This document shows, in pieces, positions 1-12,679 of a DNA stretch of 64,000 nucleotides (its first letter is position 1; every line of letters begins with the position of its first letter). Under the pieces are notes generated by a model. It did not search any database and was not told the origin of the DNA. It worked only from the letters and a program-made list of their open reading frames with translations. Position numbers and translations under genes: made by a program. The stretch comes from Trogon surrucura (lineage: Eukaryota; Chordata; Aves; Trogoniformes; Trogonidae), in NCBI GenBank assembly GCA_020746105.1, contig CM036619.1, positions 59,073,135-59,137,134 on the forward strand. Reading direction: 5' to 3'.

Positions 1-339
1 TAGATGGAGATGCAAATTTCCTACACAAAAAAACATTTTTAAAGAGAAGCCTGTTGTCCAAACAGAGATTTAGTTTATGGTGTTTGAGTATACATCAATG
101 AGATAAACTCATTATAGTCTTTTCCTCTGAAGTAGATAAAGCTTTGGATCACATTGCTTTTCTTCTTCATTGTTCTTCTGCATGTTTCTTCAGCAACAAT
201 TTAAATATATGAATGTATTCTCAGTCAGAACAGGGATTCATCAGATTTTTTTTGATGTCGCTTCCATACGTCTCTCACTTTTCACTGACTAATACATTTG
301 GATTGGCATCATTACCATATTTGGAGGCCACTCTTTTCC
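1..339. other. AT-rich sequence, nothing assignable
   Basis: No repeat tail, coding frame or RNA motif is recognisable before the first LTR. The composition is AT-rich, like the unique spacers elsewhere in the window. Confidence 0.5.
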
Positions 340-905
340 TGTGACTGGATGGGATAGAGTTAACTTCTTTCACAGCAGCCTATATGGTGCTGTTCTTTAC
401 ATTTGGGGCTAAAACCAATTTGATAACACACCAGTGTTTTGGTTATTGCTGATCAGTGCTGGCACAGCATCAAGGCATTTTCTCTTCCCCTCCAAAGAGA
501 ATAGGCTGGGGCAGGTGAGAGGGGGCAGAGCAAAGACAGCTCACCCCAATTGACCAAAGGGTTATCCCATACCACACCGTGTTGCACTCAGCAACGAATC
601 TCAGGGAAAGGATGAGAAAGATGTGGATGCTTGTGGTTATGGTGTTTGTCTTCCATAATAGCTGCTACACATGTTAAGGTCCTGCTTTTCAGGAAATGGC
701 TGGATATCTGCCTGCCAACATGAAGCGGTGAATGAATTAATAATTTTGCTTTGTTTGTGTGTGCAGCTTTTGCTTTGCTTATTAAATTGGCACTATCTAG
801 ATCCCTGAGCCTTCTCATCTTGCATTTCTTCCTCATCCCAAAGAAGAGGAGACTGAGCAAGAGGATGGGTGGGTGTTTGGCTGTGGGCGAGGTTCAACCC
901 ACCAT
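340..905 (+). mobile_element. Endogenous retrovirus LTR, solo-type, avian ERV
   Basis: The block starts with TG (tgtgactggatgggatagag) and ends near the motif ggttcaacccacca. It aligns by eye along its length with the blocks at 15179-15752 and 50669-51240. Shared words in the same order include 'atagagttaa', 'tatggtgctgt', 'cacaccagtgttttggtt', 'acagcatcaagg' and 'gaccaaagggttatcccatacca', and all three end in a purine-rich stretch before the terminal motif. No internal retroviral sequence adjoins it, so it is probably a solo LTR left by LTR-LTR recombination. No clear target duplication is visible, which fits an old copy. The subfamily is not assigned. Confidence 0.75.
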
Positions 906-3457
906 ACAGAAAGATGCAATTTTGTATTTAAAAAGTCTAATGGTCATATCTACCCATCCTGGCCAGTAGGGAATTCATTAATATTAATATGTAAGACTAC
1001 GTGAACAGTGCTATTTTCTGTAATGTCTCTCTATCTACATAAAAATGTAAGTCAGTGGGGCACTAAATTAGTCTGAAATAACAGAAAAATTGACAGCACA
1101 ACAAAGGTTTGTAACAATTATTTCAGCCACGTGCTATCAAGAATTGTATTTTTTTTCATATAATTTATTTTCAACTGCTTTCCATATTAAAAAGCAGTTG
1201 TTTCCTGTGGAAGCATCACGTGGTGTCTGCCCACAAGAACAGAGTAACCTATGAACTGAAGTAGAAATTTGCTGACTTTTTCCTAAATCTTATTTTATAG
1301 CACGACATCGTCAATTGAAAAATCTATGGAAAACTGCTGGGTTTGCAATGACTTGTAAATGAACCATTTCAAGGAATCAGGACTAGAATCTGAAAACTGT
1401 AAAATAATATCTTAGATGGTGAAGTGTGGTGGAGGTCAGGTAACCTATACTTATTAAAGGAGGACTTTATCTTCTCCAGCTTTAATCATATAAAACTGTT
1501 AAGCATCTGTTATAAGCTAATCATATGGATTTTCCTTGTTGCCCATAGTGAAACAGAACCGACTCTAAAAGGGGATTCATCCCACTTATATTTAATGACA
1601 GTTTTAAACTGGGATGAATCAGCTTTTGGATCCGTCTTTCATCTGGCTGCAGAGAAAGCTTGGGCAATTTGTTTGGATTAGTTGCTTAAACTGTTAAAGT
1701 GAAGTAAGATGGATCTTAGCCTATCAAAAGAAAAAGCCTATTGATTTCTGGCATACCCAGAAGCTTGGTGTTTCTTTTTACTTATAAATTCCCTGTTCGT
1801 AGTCTGGTTCTGATCTCTGGAGGTTGAATGTTAAAATATCCACTGATTTTTTTTAGATCAGGAGGACCAATTTGCCAGTTTTCCAGTCAGGAGCTGGAAA
1901 GATGGACAGGAGAAGATCTGTAGGGATCATTGTTACCTAAAGTTAATGTAAGCCTAGGACACTATGATGTCTACCTGCACCTGGGTCAGGGAGGAAGGGT
2001 AGCTCTAAGGGGTTAACCAGTGTATGAGATAAGAGAAGGAGTTCTCACCTTAACTGGAGCCATTTTCCCCTCTGCAGTTGTGGCAGTATAACTGAAATCA
2101 TGGTATGAAAAAAACATCTCAAAACTTAAATGATGAATAAGGTCACTTTAATAAAGATATACGCTTGTCTTAAATATAGGCACACCAACAGAGATTTGGA
2201 GAGGACCTATTTTCCTTACTCATGGAGAATTAAAAAAACACCCAACATTTTAATTTGAAATACAAGACAATTACAGTTAAAAAACAAGGAAAACATGTAG
2301 CAGAATTATCTTTATTATATTACGTGAAACTGTGAATACCAATAACCTATGCAAATACAAATTACAAATTGGAGATACAACATTTTTATAGTGTCCCAGT
2401 ACCTGAAATTTATAAACACCATTGAGCTAAATCATACAGCCCAGCTCTCAGTTGGGAAACTATCTGATGTTTTATTGAGGAGAAGTATGCATTTTCCTAA
2501 GGAAATTCCATAGCTGTTCTAGGTTAGACCAAACATGATGTGACTTCAATTCTGTATTTAGCTACAGAAGTATCTTTACAAGATTAAAAGTTGTTTTATT
2601 TTTAGTTCTGACTCTGTGTGTGATTTTTGCTAATTATCCATCAAAAAGGAAAAATGCTGTTACTCTATTAAGTTATCATTACTCATAATTTATCTTTATC
2701 AATTATTTTACAATATGTTTATTTTGACTATAGTGTTGCTGAGGCCCTATGAGTCTTCACTTACTATGCTGTTATGGAAATCTCTTTCATTCTGATATTT
2801 CATCGATTAATCGGACCAATTTGAGTGATTAAGGGTGTCAGCGAAAAAGAAAAAATATGTCATGAAAGTGAGATCTCTTGTGTTATGAACTAGCTTAACA
2901 GATATGAGAGATTCACTACTGGAGTTTAAAACTTTTTGAGAACTAACTTTATCGTGTTACTGACATATTGGAGCTCTCCCAGCATTTAACCTTTTGATGT
3001 GGTCAGATTTACTAGTGTAAGTAGACCTTGAAGATCATATTTACTTTTACAAGTTTTACTAAATGGCAGAAAAATTAGTGAGGAATTATTCATCTGGGTT
3101 AGGAGGGCCAAGTTGTAATGTGAGGGAAACAAGCTCCACATGAAGAAATACTGAAGCATTCACCTCTGGGGAAGAGAATCTGTCCCCAGTTTTGTATGCC
3201 TGCTTGCTGCAATAAGCCCCATTAACTCTGCAATGAGCTATTGCAATAACATTGCAATTGAAAAGTGCATTACAGAAGACTAATTGGCTGGCTGACATAT
3301 ATTACTTATTCCAGTCTCATGAATAATAAAGTTTCAGGAAGACTGGGGTTTTTGCATATAAAAGCAACTTAACACAATGAAATTTGCAAGCCAAGGCAAA
3401 GAATCGTGGACAAGTATTACATGGGAACTATCCTGGTTGCCTCAGGAATCACAGTCA
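906..3457. other. Unique AT-rich spacer
   Basis: There are no recognisable transposon ends, RNA genes or convincing coding frames. The 85-residue open frame at 1424-1681 has no motif I recognise and is of chance length. The part at 3070-3300 has a mixed, non-repetitive composition with several homeodomain-like and ATTGCAAT words and is treated separately as a weak conserved-element candidate. Confidence 0.45.
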
Positions 3458-3902
3458 AAGAACCACAGAATTTAGGGGTTGGAAGGGACCTCTGGAGATC
3501 ATCAAGTCCAACCCCCCTGCCAGAGCAGGACCACAGAATGTAGAGCAGGTCACACAGGAACACATCCAGACAGGTCGTGAAAATCTTCACAGGAGGAGAC
3601 TCCACAAACTGTCTGGGGAGCCTGTTCCAGTGCTCTGTAACCCTCACAGTAAAGAAGTTCTTCCTCATGTTGAGATGGAACTTCCTGTGCTCTAGTTTGA
3701 GTCCACTGCCCCTTGTCCTATCACAGCACACGAGTGAAAAGATGTTGTCTCTTCCTTCTTGACGTCCAGCCCTCACATATTTATCCACATTAATTACAAC
3801 TTCTTTCAGTCTTCTCCTCTCCAGACTAAAAATCTCCAGGTCTTTCAGCTTTTCCTCATAAGGGAGGTGTTCCAGTCCCTTAATCATCCTCATAGCCCCA
3901 AA
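3458..3902 (-). mobile_element. CR1 LINE, 5'-truncated 3' end
   Basis: Read on the minus strand, this encodes the C-terminal end of CR1 ORF2 followed by the CR1 3' UTR. The landmarks are a frame with RMIKGLEHLPYEEKL, then CDRTRG and [15 protein letters not shown], then 'ttggactt' and 'ggtcccttccaacccc'. CR1 copies are normally cut at the 5' end by incomplete reverse transcription, and this one keeps about 0.45 kb. The open frame is long for the region (about 150 codons) but is only the terminal ORF2 segment and lacks the reverse-transcriptase catalytic core, so it is not functional. Confidence 0.9.
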
Positions 3903-4628
3903 GCTGATAAAGTAAAAGCAGTGCAAAACAATTGTATTTAGGTGTCAGTCTTAGTGAAAAAATTATGTTTATCTATTTTCAATTACAGAAATCGAATGTA
4001 TATCAAAGCCTTAAAAATGAAACAAACTTTTATTTTTTTGGTTTGTTGTTTTACCTTTTTTTGGAGGGTTTTGAATTTTGGTTTGACTTGTTTTGGTGTG
4101 TGATGTTTCTTTGGTGAGTGTGTGAGAATATTTCCTCAGGCATTTCTAGAGGCTAGAACCGTATCTTAGAAGAGATTAGCTTTTAGTCAAACACCCAAAT
4201 TATGGCTTTCTGATTTTGTTGACTTTCTCATTGGCTTAATTTAAATAATTTCTTTATGCTTCAGTTTTTACACATAACATTACAATGAGATATAATTAGG
4301 TAATTTTTTCAAATTTTATAAAGATGTAAAATGCTGGTGTTTACATGTATGACAATTAATACAGAGAGAACCTCTAACTGGCATACCAGGAAGGTAACCA
4401 AGGAAACCAGACTATTCCTCCTCATTTTGGCATGCCAGCAATAGTTTAACAACATAGTAATTATCTTATGCTATCAACTGTTCATGAAAAAGTTTCAAAT
4501 TTTGGGAAAATCTGTATGCCATGCGTTTATTTCTTGCAAATGTCCGCATATCAATAAACTTCACAGCCAAGACTTCAACATGGCACTAAAGATACAGGAA
4601 CAGAGCAGCAGAGGAGCAATGCAGATCA
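3903..4628. other. Unique AT-rich spacer with T-rich tract
   Basis: A T-rich patch lies near 4030-4110 and the rest is AT-rich. Nothing is assignable. Confidence 0.45.
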
Positions 4629-4812
4629 TAGAATCATAGAATGGCCTAGGCTGGAAGGGACCTTAGAGACCATTTTAATCCAACCTCCCTGTCATGGGCA
4701 GGGACACCACCTCTCGACCAGGTCAGGCAACATGTGAGAACAGAATGGGAATTGAACCCGCGACCTTTGCTGTTTCAAGCAGCACGCTCAACCCACTGAG
4801 CTAAACCAGCCC
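4629..4812 (-). mobile_element. tRNA-Ile-derived SINE with CR1 3' tail (passerine TguSINE1-like)
   Basis: On the minus strand the element opens with a tRNA-like head from 4812 to about 4733. It has an A-box-like TAGCTCAGTGGG (4793-4804) and a B-box GGTTCAATTCC (4748-4758), close to the RNA polymerase III consensus. A perfect 5-bp anticodon stem (TGCTG/CAGCA) encloses a 7-nt loop, CTTGAAA. The stretch AAGGTCGCGGGTTC matches tRNA-Ile, although the loop no longer carries an Ile anticodon. The head runs into a CR1 3' end (about 4629-4732) that finishes in the CR1 terminal motif. SINEs of this design are transcribed by Pol III and mobilised by the CR1 reverse transcriptase, which recognises the tail. 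From memory, tRNA-Ile/CR1 chimeras of this type were described in passerines. Confidence 0.8.
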
Positions 4813-5362
4813 TCATGATACTTGATGAGTTAATAACTGTTTCCATACAGTTGGCTTTACATCCAAGAGCACATCAGCTTGTGTTTGATATATAGCCTCA
4901 TGAATTTTCTGTTTTTTTTGTTTGAAGGGGTAGTATTATTATAACTGGACTAGCAATAATTGCTTGTTGTCTTTTGATTTGTTTGAGTTTTTAGTTAGCC
5001 TAGCAATTTCTTATCTTGGCATATGTACGCTGTATTTGCTTTTGCTTGTAACAAAAATATTGCATGTAACAGAAGAGCCATAAAACTGTCACCTGAGGCA
5101 AAGCTCCAGGCAGAGTAGGCCCAGTTTATCTTAGATTGCTCGGGGATACTTAGCCGAGGTATGAGTATCTCTGAGGGTGGACACCCACATATCAGTGGGC
5201 AGTATGCTCCACATCGGAGTACCCTGTTTGTGAGATCTGTGTAGAATTTTTCTTGAGGCAGTTTGTGTCTGTTTTGTCATTCTAATACCATGAATGTCAA
5301 AGAATTTGAATCCACATTGTTTCCAGGAACTGTTACATAACTGGAAACAGGAACTCAACCTT
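4813..5362. other. Unclassified spacer
   Basis: No repeat end or coding signal is recognised. The 75-residue minus-strand open frame at 5131-5358 has no family I know. Confidence 0.4.
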
Positions 5363-5585
5363 CTTTAGCCTTATTTTCTTTAGACTGAACAAACTGAACT
5401 CTTTTAATATGTCCTTGTACACCATGTGCTCCAGTCCACCAATCATCTATGTTACTTGTCCCTGAGCTCACTCCATGACATCAGTTTCTTTCTTGTTCTG
5501 GAGAGATCAAAACTGGACACAGTAGTCCAGATGCAGTCTCAAAAGTACTGAGAGATGAAGAATCACTTCCTTCAATAGCTGTGCT
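5363..5585 (-). mobile_element. CR1 LINE internal fragment
   Basis: The minus strand reads as the ORF2 segment upstream of the CR1 3' end: words matching 'gactgcatctggactactgtgtccagttttg', then the region around 'tggtggactggagcac' and 'agagttcagtttgttcag'. Substitutions and small indels are frequent, so this is an old copy. It has neither the 3' tail nor the catalytic core. Confidence 0.7.
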
Positions 5586-5589
5586 GAAG

Positions 5590-6260
5590 CCAGTATGACC
5601 CAGGATGCAGGTGATTGGCTTGCTACGATAATGGGCTTCTCACAAACGTCACATCCAGAGTTTACAGGCCAATGACTCAGGTTCGCTGATTCCCAGATCA
5701 GGATTAAGGTTAATCAACACCAAGGATCCTAACACCGTTTTATTTACCAATCAACCTTTACCAACCAACAAAGAACTAATATTGATGTGGTGCCCACTTA
5801 ATGCTATTAATGTGCCACATGATAAAGAACCATCAACGTAAACAAAAAAAAAACGGCCTTACCATAGATAACCCTTTTGTTGGAACTAGAAAGAAAGAGA
5901 AAGGAAAGTGATAGGAAAAGAAAGATCACCTCCCTTGGATCCCACCATGACCAAGGCACAGGCAGCAATCTGCTTATGGTGGGCAAGATATGGTGGGGTG
6001 ATCGCCTTTTATACAGTCAAGTTCCTGCAACACCACGTTGTTTACCCCTTGTGGAATATTACCAGGAACAGGTCTGAAGGATGATGGGGGCTTCTGAGGG
6101 GGAGTTGCTCTTCCTTCTCCTGGCTTCTTGCAGCCACAGCTCCAAGCCCTGCCTGCCTCCATGCCGTGGGCAGGTGGCTGAATCACCCCTGCACCAACAG
6201 GCCAGGAGCCTGGCAGGCGGCTGCCGCCTATTTAGGTTCCAGGCTGTTTGAGACATTCAT
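5590..6260 (-). mobile_element. Probable minus-strand ERV LTR
   Basis: This block has the order of LTR signals on the minus strand: a TATA-like CTGTATAAAAGG (complement of 6005-6016) followed about 270 bases later by a polyadenylation signal AATAAA (complement of about 5739-5744). In between is purine-rich sequence and a GC-rich stretch, as in avian LTRs. It abuts the CR1 fragment, suggesting insertion next to or into it. The exact ends, target duplication and subfamily could not be fixed, and promoter-like words alone could arise by chance. Confidence 0.45.
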
Positions 6261-7077
6261 TTGGCAGTCCCTCACACACCTGTTCAACTTGTTCATCAGA
6301 GATGCTGGACTTTACATCTGCTGTCATTGGCCTAGCTGAGGTTTCTGTCAGCGCATTTTTCTGGCCTGTCAAGGTCCATCTCACTGTTAGCTCTGCCCTC
6401 CACTCTATGGTCCACTCCACCCTAGTTTGCTGTTGGCTGTGATCTTGTCATCCCATTATGCAGGCCAATAATAAAGACGTTAAACCTTACTACTTATTCT
6501 CTGAATCAGTGCCTGAGGAGTCCTGCTAATAACTAGTCATGAGCTGAACTTTGTATCGGAGATGAGGCAAAAGATATGACTCATCAAGTGATTGCTGCCA
6601 GAAGGAACCTGTTTGGAGAGGCAATGATCATACCTTGCTTTTTAAAGCAAAATGAGGAAATAGATGATGAAAATCACACTGAACATATGAATAAAACAAC
6701 TCCTCAAGCTTAAAAGAGAATTCCTGTGAAGCTCTTTATCTGATCCTTCACTGTCAAACTGTGATATTGTTAAACTCCATTTAATCGATGTCTTAATGTA
6801 TCAGAGCTAGCAAAATATGAGCTTACAGAGCCTGGTGCTAAAGTTTAATATGAAGAATCTGATTTATTTTGTGGGGTTTGATAAATGATCAATTTCTGTC
6901 ATTTTGAAACCAAATAATACCATCTGAGTATAGTTTTTTATATGTTACATTTGTTAAGAACTCTGCAATGTAGTTACTCTGTTGTTTAAAGCATTGTGAT
7001 TTTATTATGCCCAATGTTCATTTTTTAACAGCTGCGACATATTCAATATCAAATTTAATCTTAAAGCCTTAGCAGTA
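6261..7077. other. Unclassified, then AT-rich spacer
   Basis: The first 200 bases are less AT-rich and may belong to the same retroviral block as the LTR to the left. The remainder is AT-rich with no assignable feature. Confidence 0.35.
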
Positions 7078-7647
7078 CCATAGAATCATAGAATCATATA
7101 GTCATAGAACACACTGGGTTGGAAGGGACCTTTAAAGGTCATCTAGTCCAACCTCCCTGCAGTGAGCAGGGACATCTTTAACTAGACCAAGGATGAAGCC
7201 TCCACCACCTTTCTGGGCAAACTGTTCCAGTGTTTCACCACCCTCATTATAAAAAAATTCTTCCTAATATTCAATCTGAATCTACCCTCTTTTAGTTTAA
7301 AACCATTACCCATTGTCCTGTTGCAACAGGCGTTGCTAAAAAGATTGTCCCCCATTTTTTTTACAGGTTCCCTTTAAGTACTGAAAGGTTGCAATAAGGT
7401 CTCCCTGGAGCCTTCTCTTCTCCAGGATGAACAGCTCCGACTCTCTCAGCCTGTCCTCATAGGGGTGGTGTTCCAGCCCTCTGATACTCTTTGTGGTCCT
7501 TCCCTGGACACGTGGAAGCAGTTCCATGTACTTCTTGTTTTGAGGGCTCCAGAGCTGGATGCATTAGTCCAGGTGAAGTCTTACCAGAGCAGAGTAGAGG
7601 GGCAGAATCACCTCTCTCAATCTGCTGGCCACACATGCCCAACTGCA
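7078..7647 (-). mobile_element. CR1 LINE, 5'-truncated 3' end
   Basis: The plus strand starts with repeated 'atagaatcatagaatcat', the complement of the CR1 3' terminal repeats, followed by 'ggttggaagggacct' and 'tctagtccaacctccctgca'. Further in come the complements of the ORF2 C-terminus (frames resembling RSIRGLEHHPYEDRLRESELF and EKRRLQGD) and of the upstream region 'ctggccacacatg'. About 0.57 kb is retained. Internal stops make it non-coding. Confidence 0.9.
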
Positions 7648-10600
7648 TATGGGTTTATTTATAACCTTTGTATAAATAGCTGCAGCTTGTCTTTTTGTTG
7701 ACAGTTAAAACATGTGAAAACTCAGGTACTAGTTCTGATCAAAGCCACAGATGTCAGAATGGAGACAGAAAGGATTTCAATACTTATTTTCTATTAGAAT
7801 TGCATTGTCAGCAATCGTGATGTGATGCCATTATCATAGCTGCTATAAAAAATGCAAAGGAAAAGTTTTGTGTTCTCAGTCAAGCAGTAATAGCTGGCAA
7901 ACAATTTCAGTTTTACATGACATTTCCTTTCCTGTCCAGTCACATCACTAGTTCAGCAGTCAAGTATCTCACTGTGTTTTTGTCAAAGAAATAGCTCTAT
8001 GCACAACAAGGTGTAGGAAACCAGCCTGATGATCACTTCTGCAGGACAGTTCTGAACTGTTGACATTATACCTGATAAAAGTAAAACAATGACAAATCTA
8101 TTGATACATCTTTCTGTTACTGCAACCCTGGATTGTTTAGGAACAGACTCCTCTCTTTCTACAGTTTCTATCACTTGCCAATCAGAACCACAAGCAAGGA
8201 CAGAACTCAAAATGTCTAAAATGTGTTCTTAAGCCCCTGCTGCTAATTCTATTTATTCTTTCTTTCCAAAGATCAAGAGTTATTAAAGGAGATTCACCGG
8301 AAATCTGGGATCACGTTGTTCTGTAATGAGTTTCAGTGAGTGGGAGTTGTGAATCTCTGCACGAATAGGCCTATGTTTAAGGAACCTAAGAACAAAACCA
8401 GTAATTATCTAGACAGGAAGAGGATAAGAGAATAAACCAGACTTTAACCAGCATACTTTTAAAATCTGATATATGTTACTTTCCTTCCAGTAAATTTCAT
8501 AACTGTCACACTTCTGAGGATAAGGAGATAGGTGATTTCCTTTGGATCAGGGTGGATGCATGAAAATCCAGTGTTTCGTTCATTAGAACAACTTTTTCGA
8601 ATCATGGGAGAGGAGCTGGACGTAGATCTTATCCTAATTTATGGTAGACAGGGGTGGTTAATTGGCAATAATATTTAATTACAAATCTCTACACCCAACA
8701 CAATCTGAATTTGGGGTATAAACAAATTGTATGTGGCCAGTGCAACCATGGGAAAGTTTATGCCTGCTTGTACTTTGTGAGAAATGTGTAGTATAGCCCA
8801 AGTGCTTTCTTTCCCTGTAATCCCAAATTTTCTTCTGGAAAACAGCTAGCTGATTTAAATGTGATTCATTATAGTTTATGTGGAAGTTCTTTTGCATTGC
8901 AAAGCTATTGTTTTACATTTCAGGACATAAACTTTAATTACCAAAATTAACAAGGGTAACAAAATTCTAGCAGTTATTAACTATGCTGTATTTTTTAAAT
9001 GTATGTTTAAAAGTCCTCTTGTGAGCAAAATAGGAACATTGCAATAAAGATTACCTAATTCCCCATTTCAATTTTATTACTTCAATAATTCTAAGTTATA
9101 CAAAATGACAATGCATTAAATCAAGTTTAAGGTTTTTCACCTGTTTGTTATTCTGATTTTTGACTTCAGCAGTTTAAGATAGTGGCAATTTATTTTGTTT
9201 ATAAAGCACTGTCTTTATCCATACCCCAAAGTACCTTTTAATTATTTTTTTATCAAAATGATTTTGTAGAGCCCTAGCACTTCATGCTGGCTACTCTTGC
9301 ACATAGGCTTTTAATGTTTCTCTCAAATCCTTCAGAGAGTTATGTTTTGCCAACTATGCTAGTAATAATTATTCAGCAATTAAAACCCACATACTTCCTT
9401 ATTACCTCATCTGGTCCCTCTCTTCCAACAACGAAAGAGCTATAAAGGGAGGTTCCACATCATAAACAAGTTAGAGCTTTCCCATCACCTCAGACAAACT
9501 GCTTAACTTGCTTATAGAATATGAGAGGAAAGGGGCCTCCAGTGAGTCAAGGGAAAAAAACTACAGAAAACAAATATTAATTACTCCTGCCTAAGTCAGG
9601 ACAATCACTAATGAGTTCCATCTAGTCCTTTTCCTCTTTCTTTTGTCCTGTTGTTTCTCACCTTAACTGAAGTTTAACACACAACACAGAAAATATAGTC
9701 TTCTAGTGAAAATGTTAGGATCTACCAAGCTTTTGAAATTTACTGCTTATTATGAATACTGAGAGAATCCATTCACATTGATTTTAATTACTTTTTTATT
9801 TTATTATATTGCAGACGCATCTGAAGGCCTCTGCTGAGATAAAAGTACAGTTATTCTTGATATGTTATATCTGCTGTCTTAATACTTTGCAATCTGTGTT
9901 TAAATGACAGAAAACCAACAAAAGGTGTATGGTTTATCTAATATGAGAACTGAGATACAGGGAGATTAAATTACTTGTTTACTAGAAATCAGCATGGGTG
10001 TTGGTTGAAGAGAGGGGATCCTGATTCTGGTGACATAATGGAGGCCTGTCCACCAGTTTTCCTCTGCTGAAATACACTTCTCTGTCCTCTTCATGCACTT
10101 ATCTGCATTAATATGGCTCTTTAGGAATTATCGGTGTCACAACGCAACAGTTCTGGTGAACTGGTCCCTTGGTTTTAATTTAGAATAATGTAATGAAAAC
10201 TACGGTTAAGAAAGCCAACCCCTCCTAAGCTGCTAAAACTCTGGCCGTGAACTAAGCTGGGCTACTAATATATATGTAATGTATATATATGTGCATGATT
10301 GTGTAGGAATGTAGGGGTCTGAGAGTTGTATAAGGCTCTGTCTAGACAAAGATGTATTTAAGCCTTTGCAAATTCAATATAAACTAGTTAGGAAAGAAAA
10401 TTATTTAGATTTGTTAAGAGAGTAGGTTGCTGGAAAAGAAGAAAGGTAAAAAATGAGCAGCTGAATTCCCGGTGTCTTTTGGCAGAGTTAGGGAATTCTG
10501 GAAATAGTTGTTTACAAACTAATTGTTTTGCCAGTTTCATTGCCCCTAAGAGATCATCTCTGACTTCAATTTTTCTCACAGAATTTCCACTGACTCCAAA

Positions 10601-12136
10601 GCAAGTGCATCAAGGGGAAGAACTGGAACCTGCAGGTAGAATATACATTCCCAATGTTTCAAGCTTGACAAAGTCATATATTTAGTACAATTACAGTAAA
10701 TAGTCTTCCAAGTCAAAGTTGAAGAAGTTCATCACTTCAGATGTTGACTGCTGAGAACTTTTGCTATTATCTGTCAATGATTCATGAAGACAGCGCCTGG
10801 GTGACAATGAAGATTTTGCTTTAGATAACATTTGAATGCACAAAAAGTATGGTGGCATTATTATTCTTTCAGTTTCTTATATCACTCTTGTTACCCGGGT
10901 AATAAAAAGGCAGCTAGTCACCTATCTACATATACACAAAATAGTAGAGCAACACAAGTACCTCACATTACTTAATCTTTTTTATATTATCCTTAATCTG
11001 ATAATTAGCACCAGATGTTGCAATGTGCTTGGTGTGACAATTCTCATCTATATGACTTACGCTGAGGCCTCTAACTCATTTGTCATAAAGCAAACAGCTG
11101 CAGCTTTGAGCAGGCATTAGTCCTATTAGGACTAAAAGGAAAGGACGTGATGTTGTATCAGCCTGAAAACGTGCAACTTTGATTTACCCAGTGTTGAATG
11201 CTCCACATTGCTCTTATTTTTAGTGTTTGTTTTTGAATGAGTTTGCTAATAGGAAGCAGTGCCAGAAAGTCATTCTTGTTCGCTGACCCAGTTTGCAACT
11301 TGGACTACTTTGGTACTTGTGAGGTGACTATCATTTAATTTCAGATTATGTGCTCGGTGTTAAATATGTGAAACACAGAAATGTGTTTCAAGTTTGATTT
11401 GGTTTTATTGGTTTTAACACCAGTTACATTTCATTTTCCTATTAGATACTTTTTGTAGTGGTATCCCTTTCTCTCCAGTTTACCGGATTTCATGCCTCTT
11501 ATTCAATTGAAAATCTCCCTCCTCCATTATGCAATAAAAATAAATGGAGTTTGGACAGAAAGACCTTCATTCTGTTCTTGGTAATAGATCAGGTAGGCTT
11601 GCATTTTGAAATAATATAAATACATTAAATAATCTCAATTCCAGTCCTGGATATGACTTTGAAACAGCAGTGTAGAAACTTTTAGCCTCTAGGTCAAGCT
11701 TCTGGATTTGGAAAATGAAAATATTATTACTCACCAAATGAACAAAATTTGTGGAGAGAAGTACAATTTCTAAATATGAAGGGGTTAGAAACTGAGATCA
11801 GCAGCGTTTTGGTTGTTACTGTCTGCCAATTTATTAGATCACAGGCTGTACACTGGAGGATGGTGGCAAGTCCAGCTTCTGGTGCATTTCACACTTCTTC
11901 ACTTTTTTCAGGCAAATGTAGCTTATATTTTCAAGCTTTTAGTTTAAAAATTTGTAGCTGTAGTCACCCCTCGGTTTGAAGAAGAATTTTTGTAACTGAA
12001 GCCAGTTTTTTAAAGTTCCCTGGGAAACATAATCTGACATGGTAAATGACAACAGGGTTTTTGATACTAAAATACTTCCACTAAATAGATGACGAGCACT
12101 TTACTGCACCATATTAGCAATTTACAAGATCAATTG
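7648..12136. other. Unique AT-rich spacer
   Basis: About 4.5 kb without recognisable transposon ends, coding exons or RNA genes. Small AT microsatellite-like patches occur near 10270-10295. The longest open frame (10836-11120, 94 codons) has no motif I recognise and is no longer than expected for AT-rich DNA. Confidence 0.5.
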
Positions 12137-12679
12137 GACTGCTCTGTCCATCTCTGGTTCAGCATAAGAAAGACACAGATCTCCTTGAGCAGGTCCAGAG
12201 GAGGACCACGAAGATGATCAGAGGGCTGGAGCACCTCCCCTGTGAGGACAGGCTGAGAGAGTTGAGTCTGTTGAGCCTGGAGAAGAGAAGGCTCTCCGGG
12301 GACACTACAGTGGCCTTCCAATACCTGAAGGGGGCCTACAGGAAAGAAGTGCAGGGACTTTTTACAAGGCCGTGTAGTGATAGGACGAAGAGTAATGGTT
12401 TCAAACTGCAAGAGGGTAGATTTAGATTAGATAATAGGAAGAAATTCTTTCCTGTGAAGGTGGTGAGACACTGGAACAGGTTGCCCAGAGAAGCTGTGGA
12501 TGCCTCTTCCCTGGAAATGTCGAAGGTCAGGCTGGATGGGACTTGCAGCAACCTGCTCTATTGGGAGGTCTCCCTGCCCATGGAAGGGGGATTGGAACTA
12601 GATGGTCTTTAAGGTTCCTTCTAACTCAAACCACTCTGTGATTCTATGATTGATTCTATGATTCTGTGATTCTATGATT
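12137..12679 (+). mobile_element. CR1 LINE, 5'-truncated 3' end
   Basis: The plus strand carries the ORF2 C-terminal frame at 12214-12612, with MIRGLEHLPCEDRLREL, LEKRRLSGD, CSDRTKSNGFKLQ and [16 protein letters not shown], then the 3' UTR. It ends in four variants of the CR1 terminal octamer (attctgtgattctatgatt), more than most copies here. The uninterrupted 132-codon frame shows modest decay. The catalytic domain is absent, so it cannot retrotranspose. Confidence 0.92.

Noticed and set aside
4733-4812. Possible functional tRNA gene on the minus strand
   Set aside because: The head lacks a matching 3' acceptor half, the anticodon loop does not fit the Ile body, and it runs directly into a CR1 tail, so it is a SINE head.
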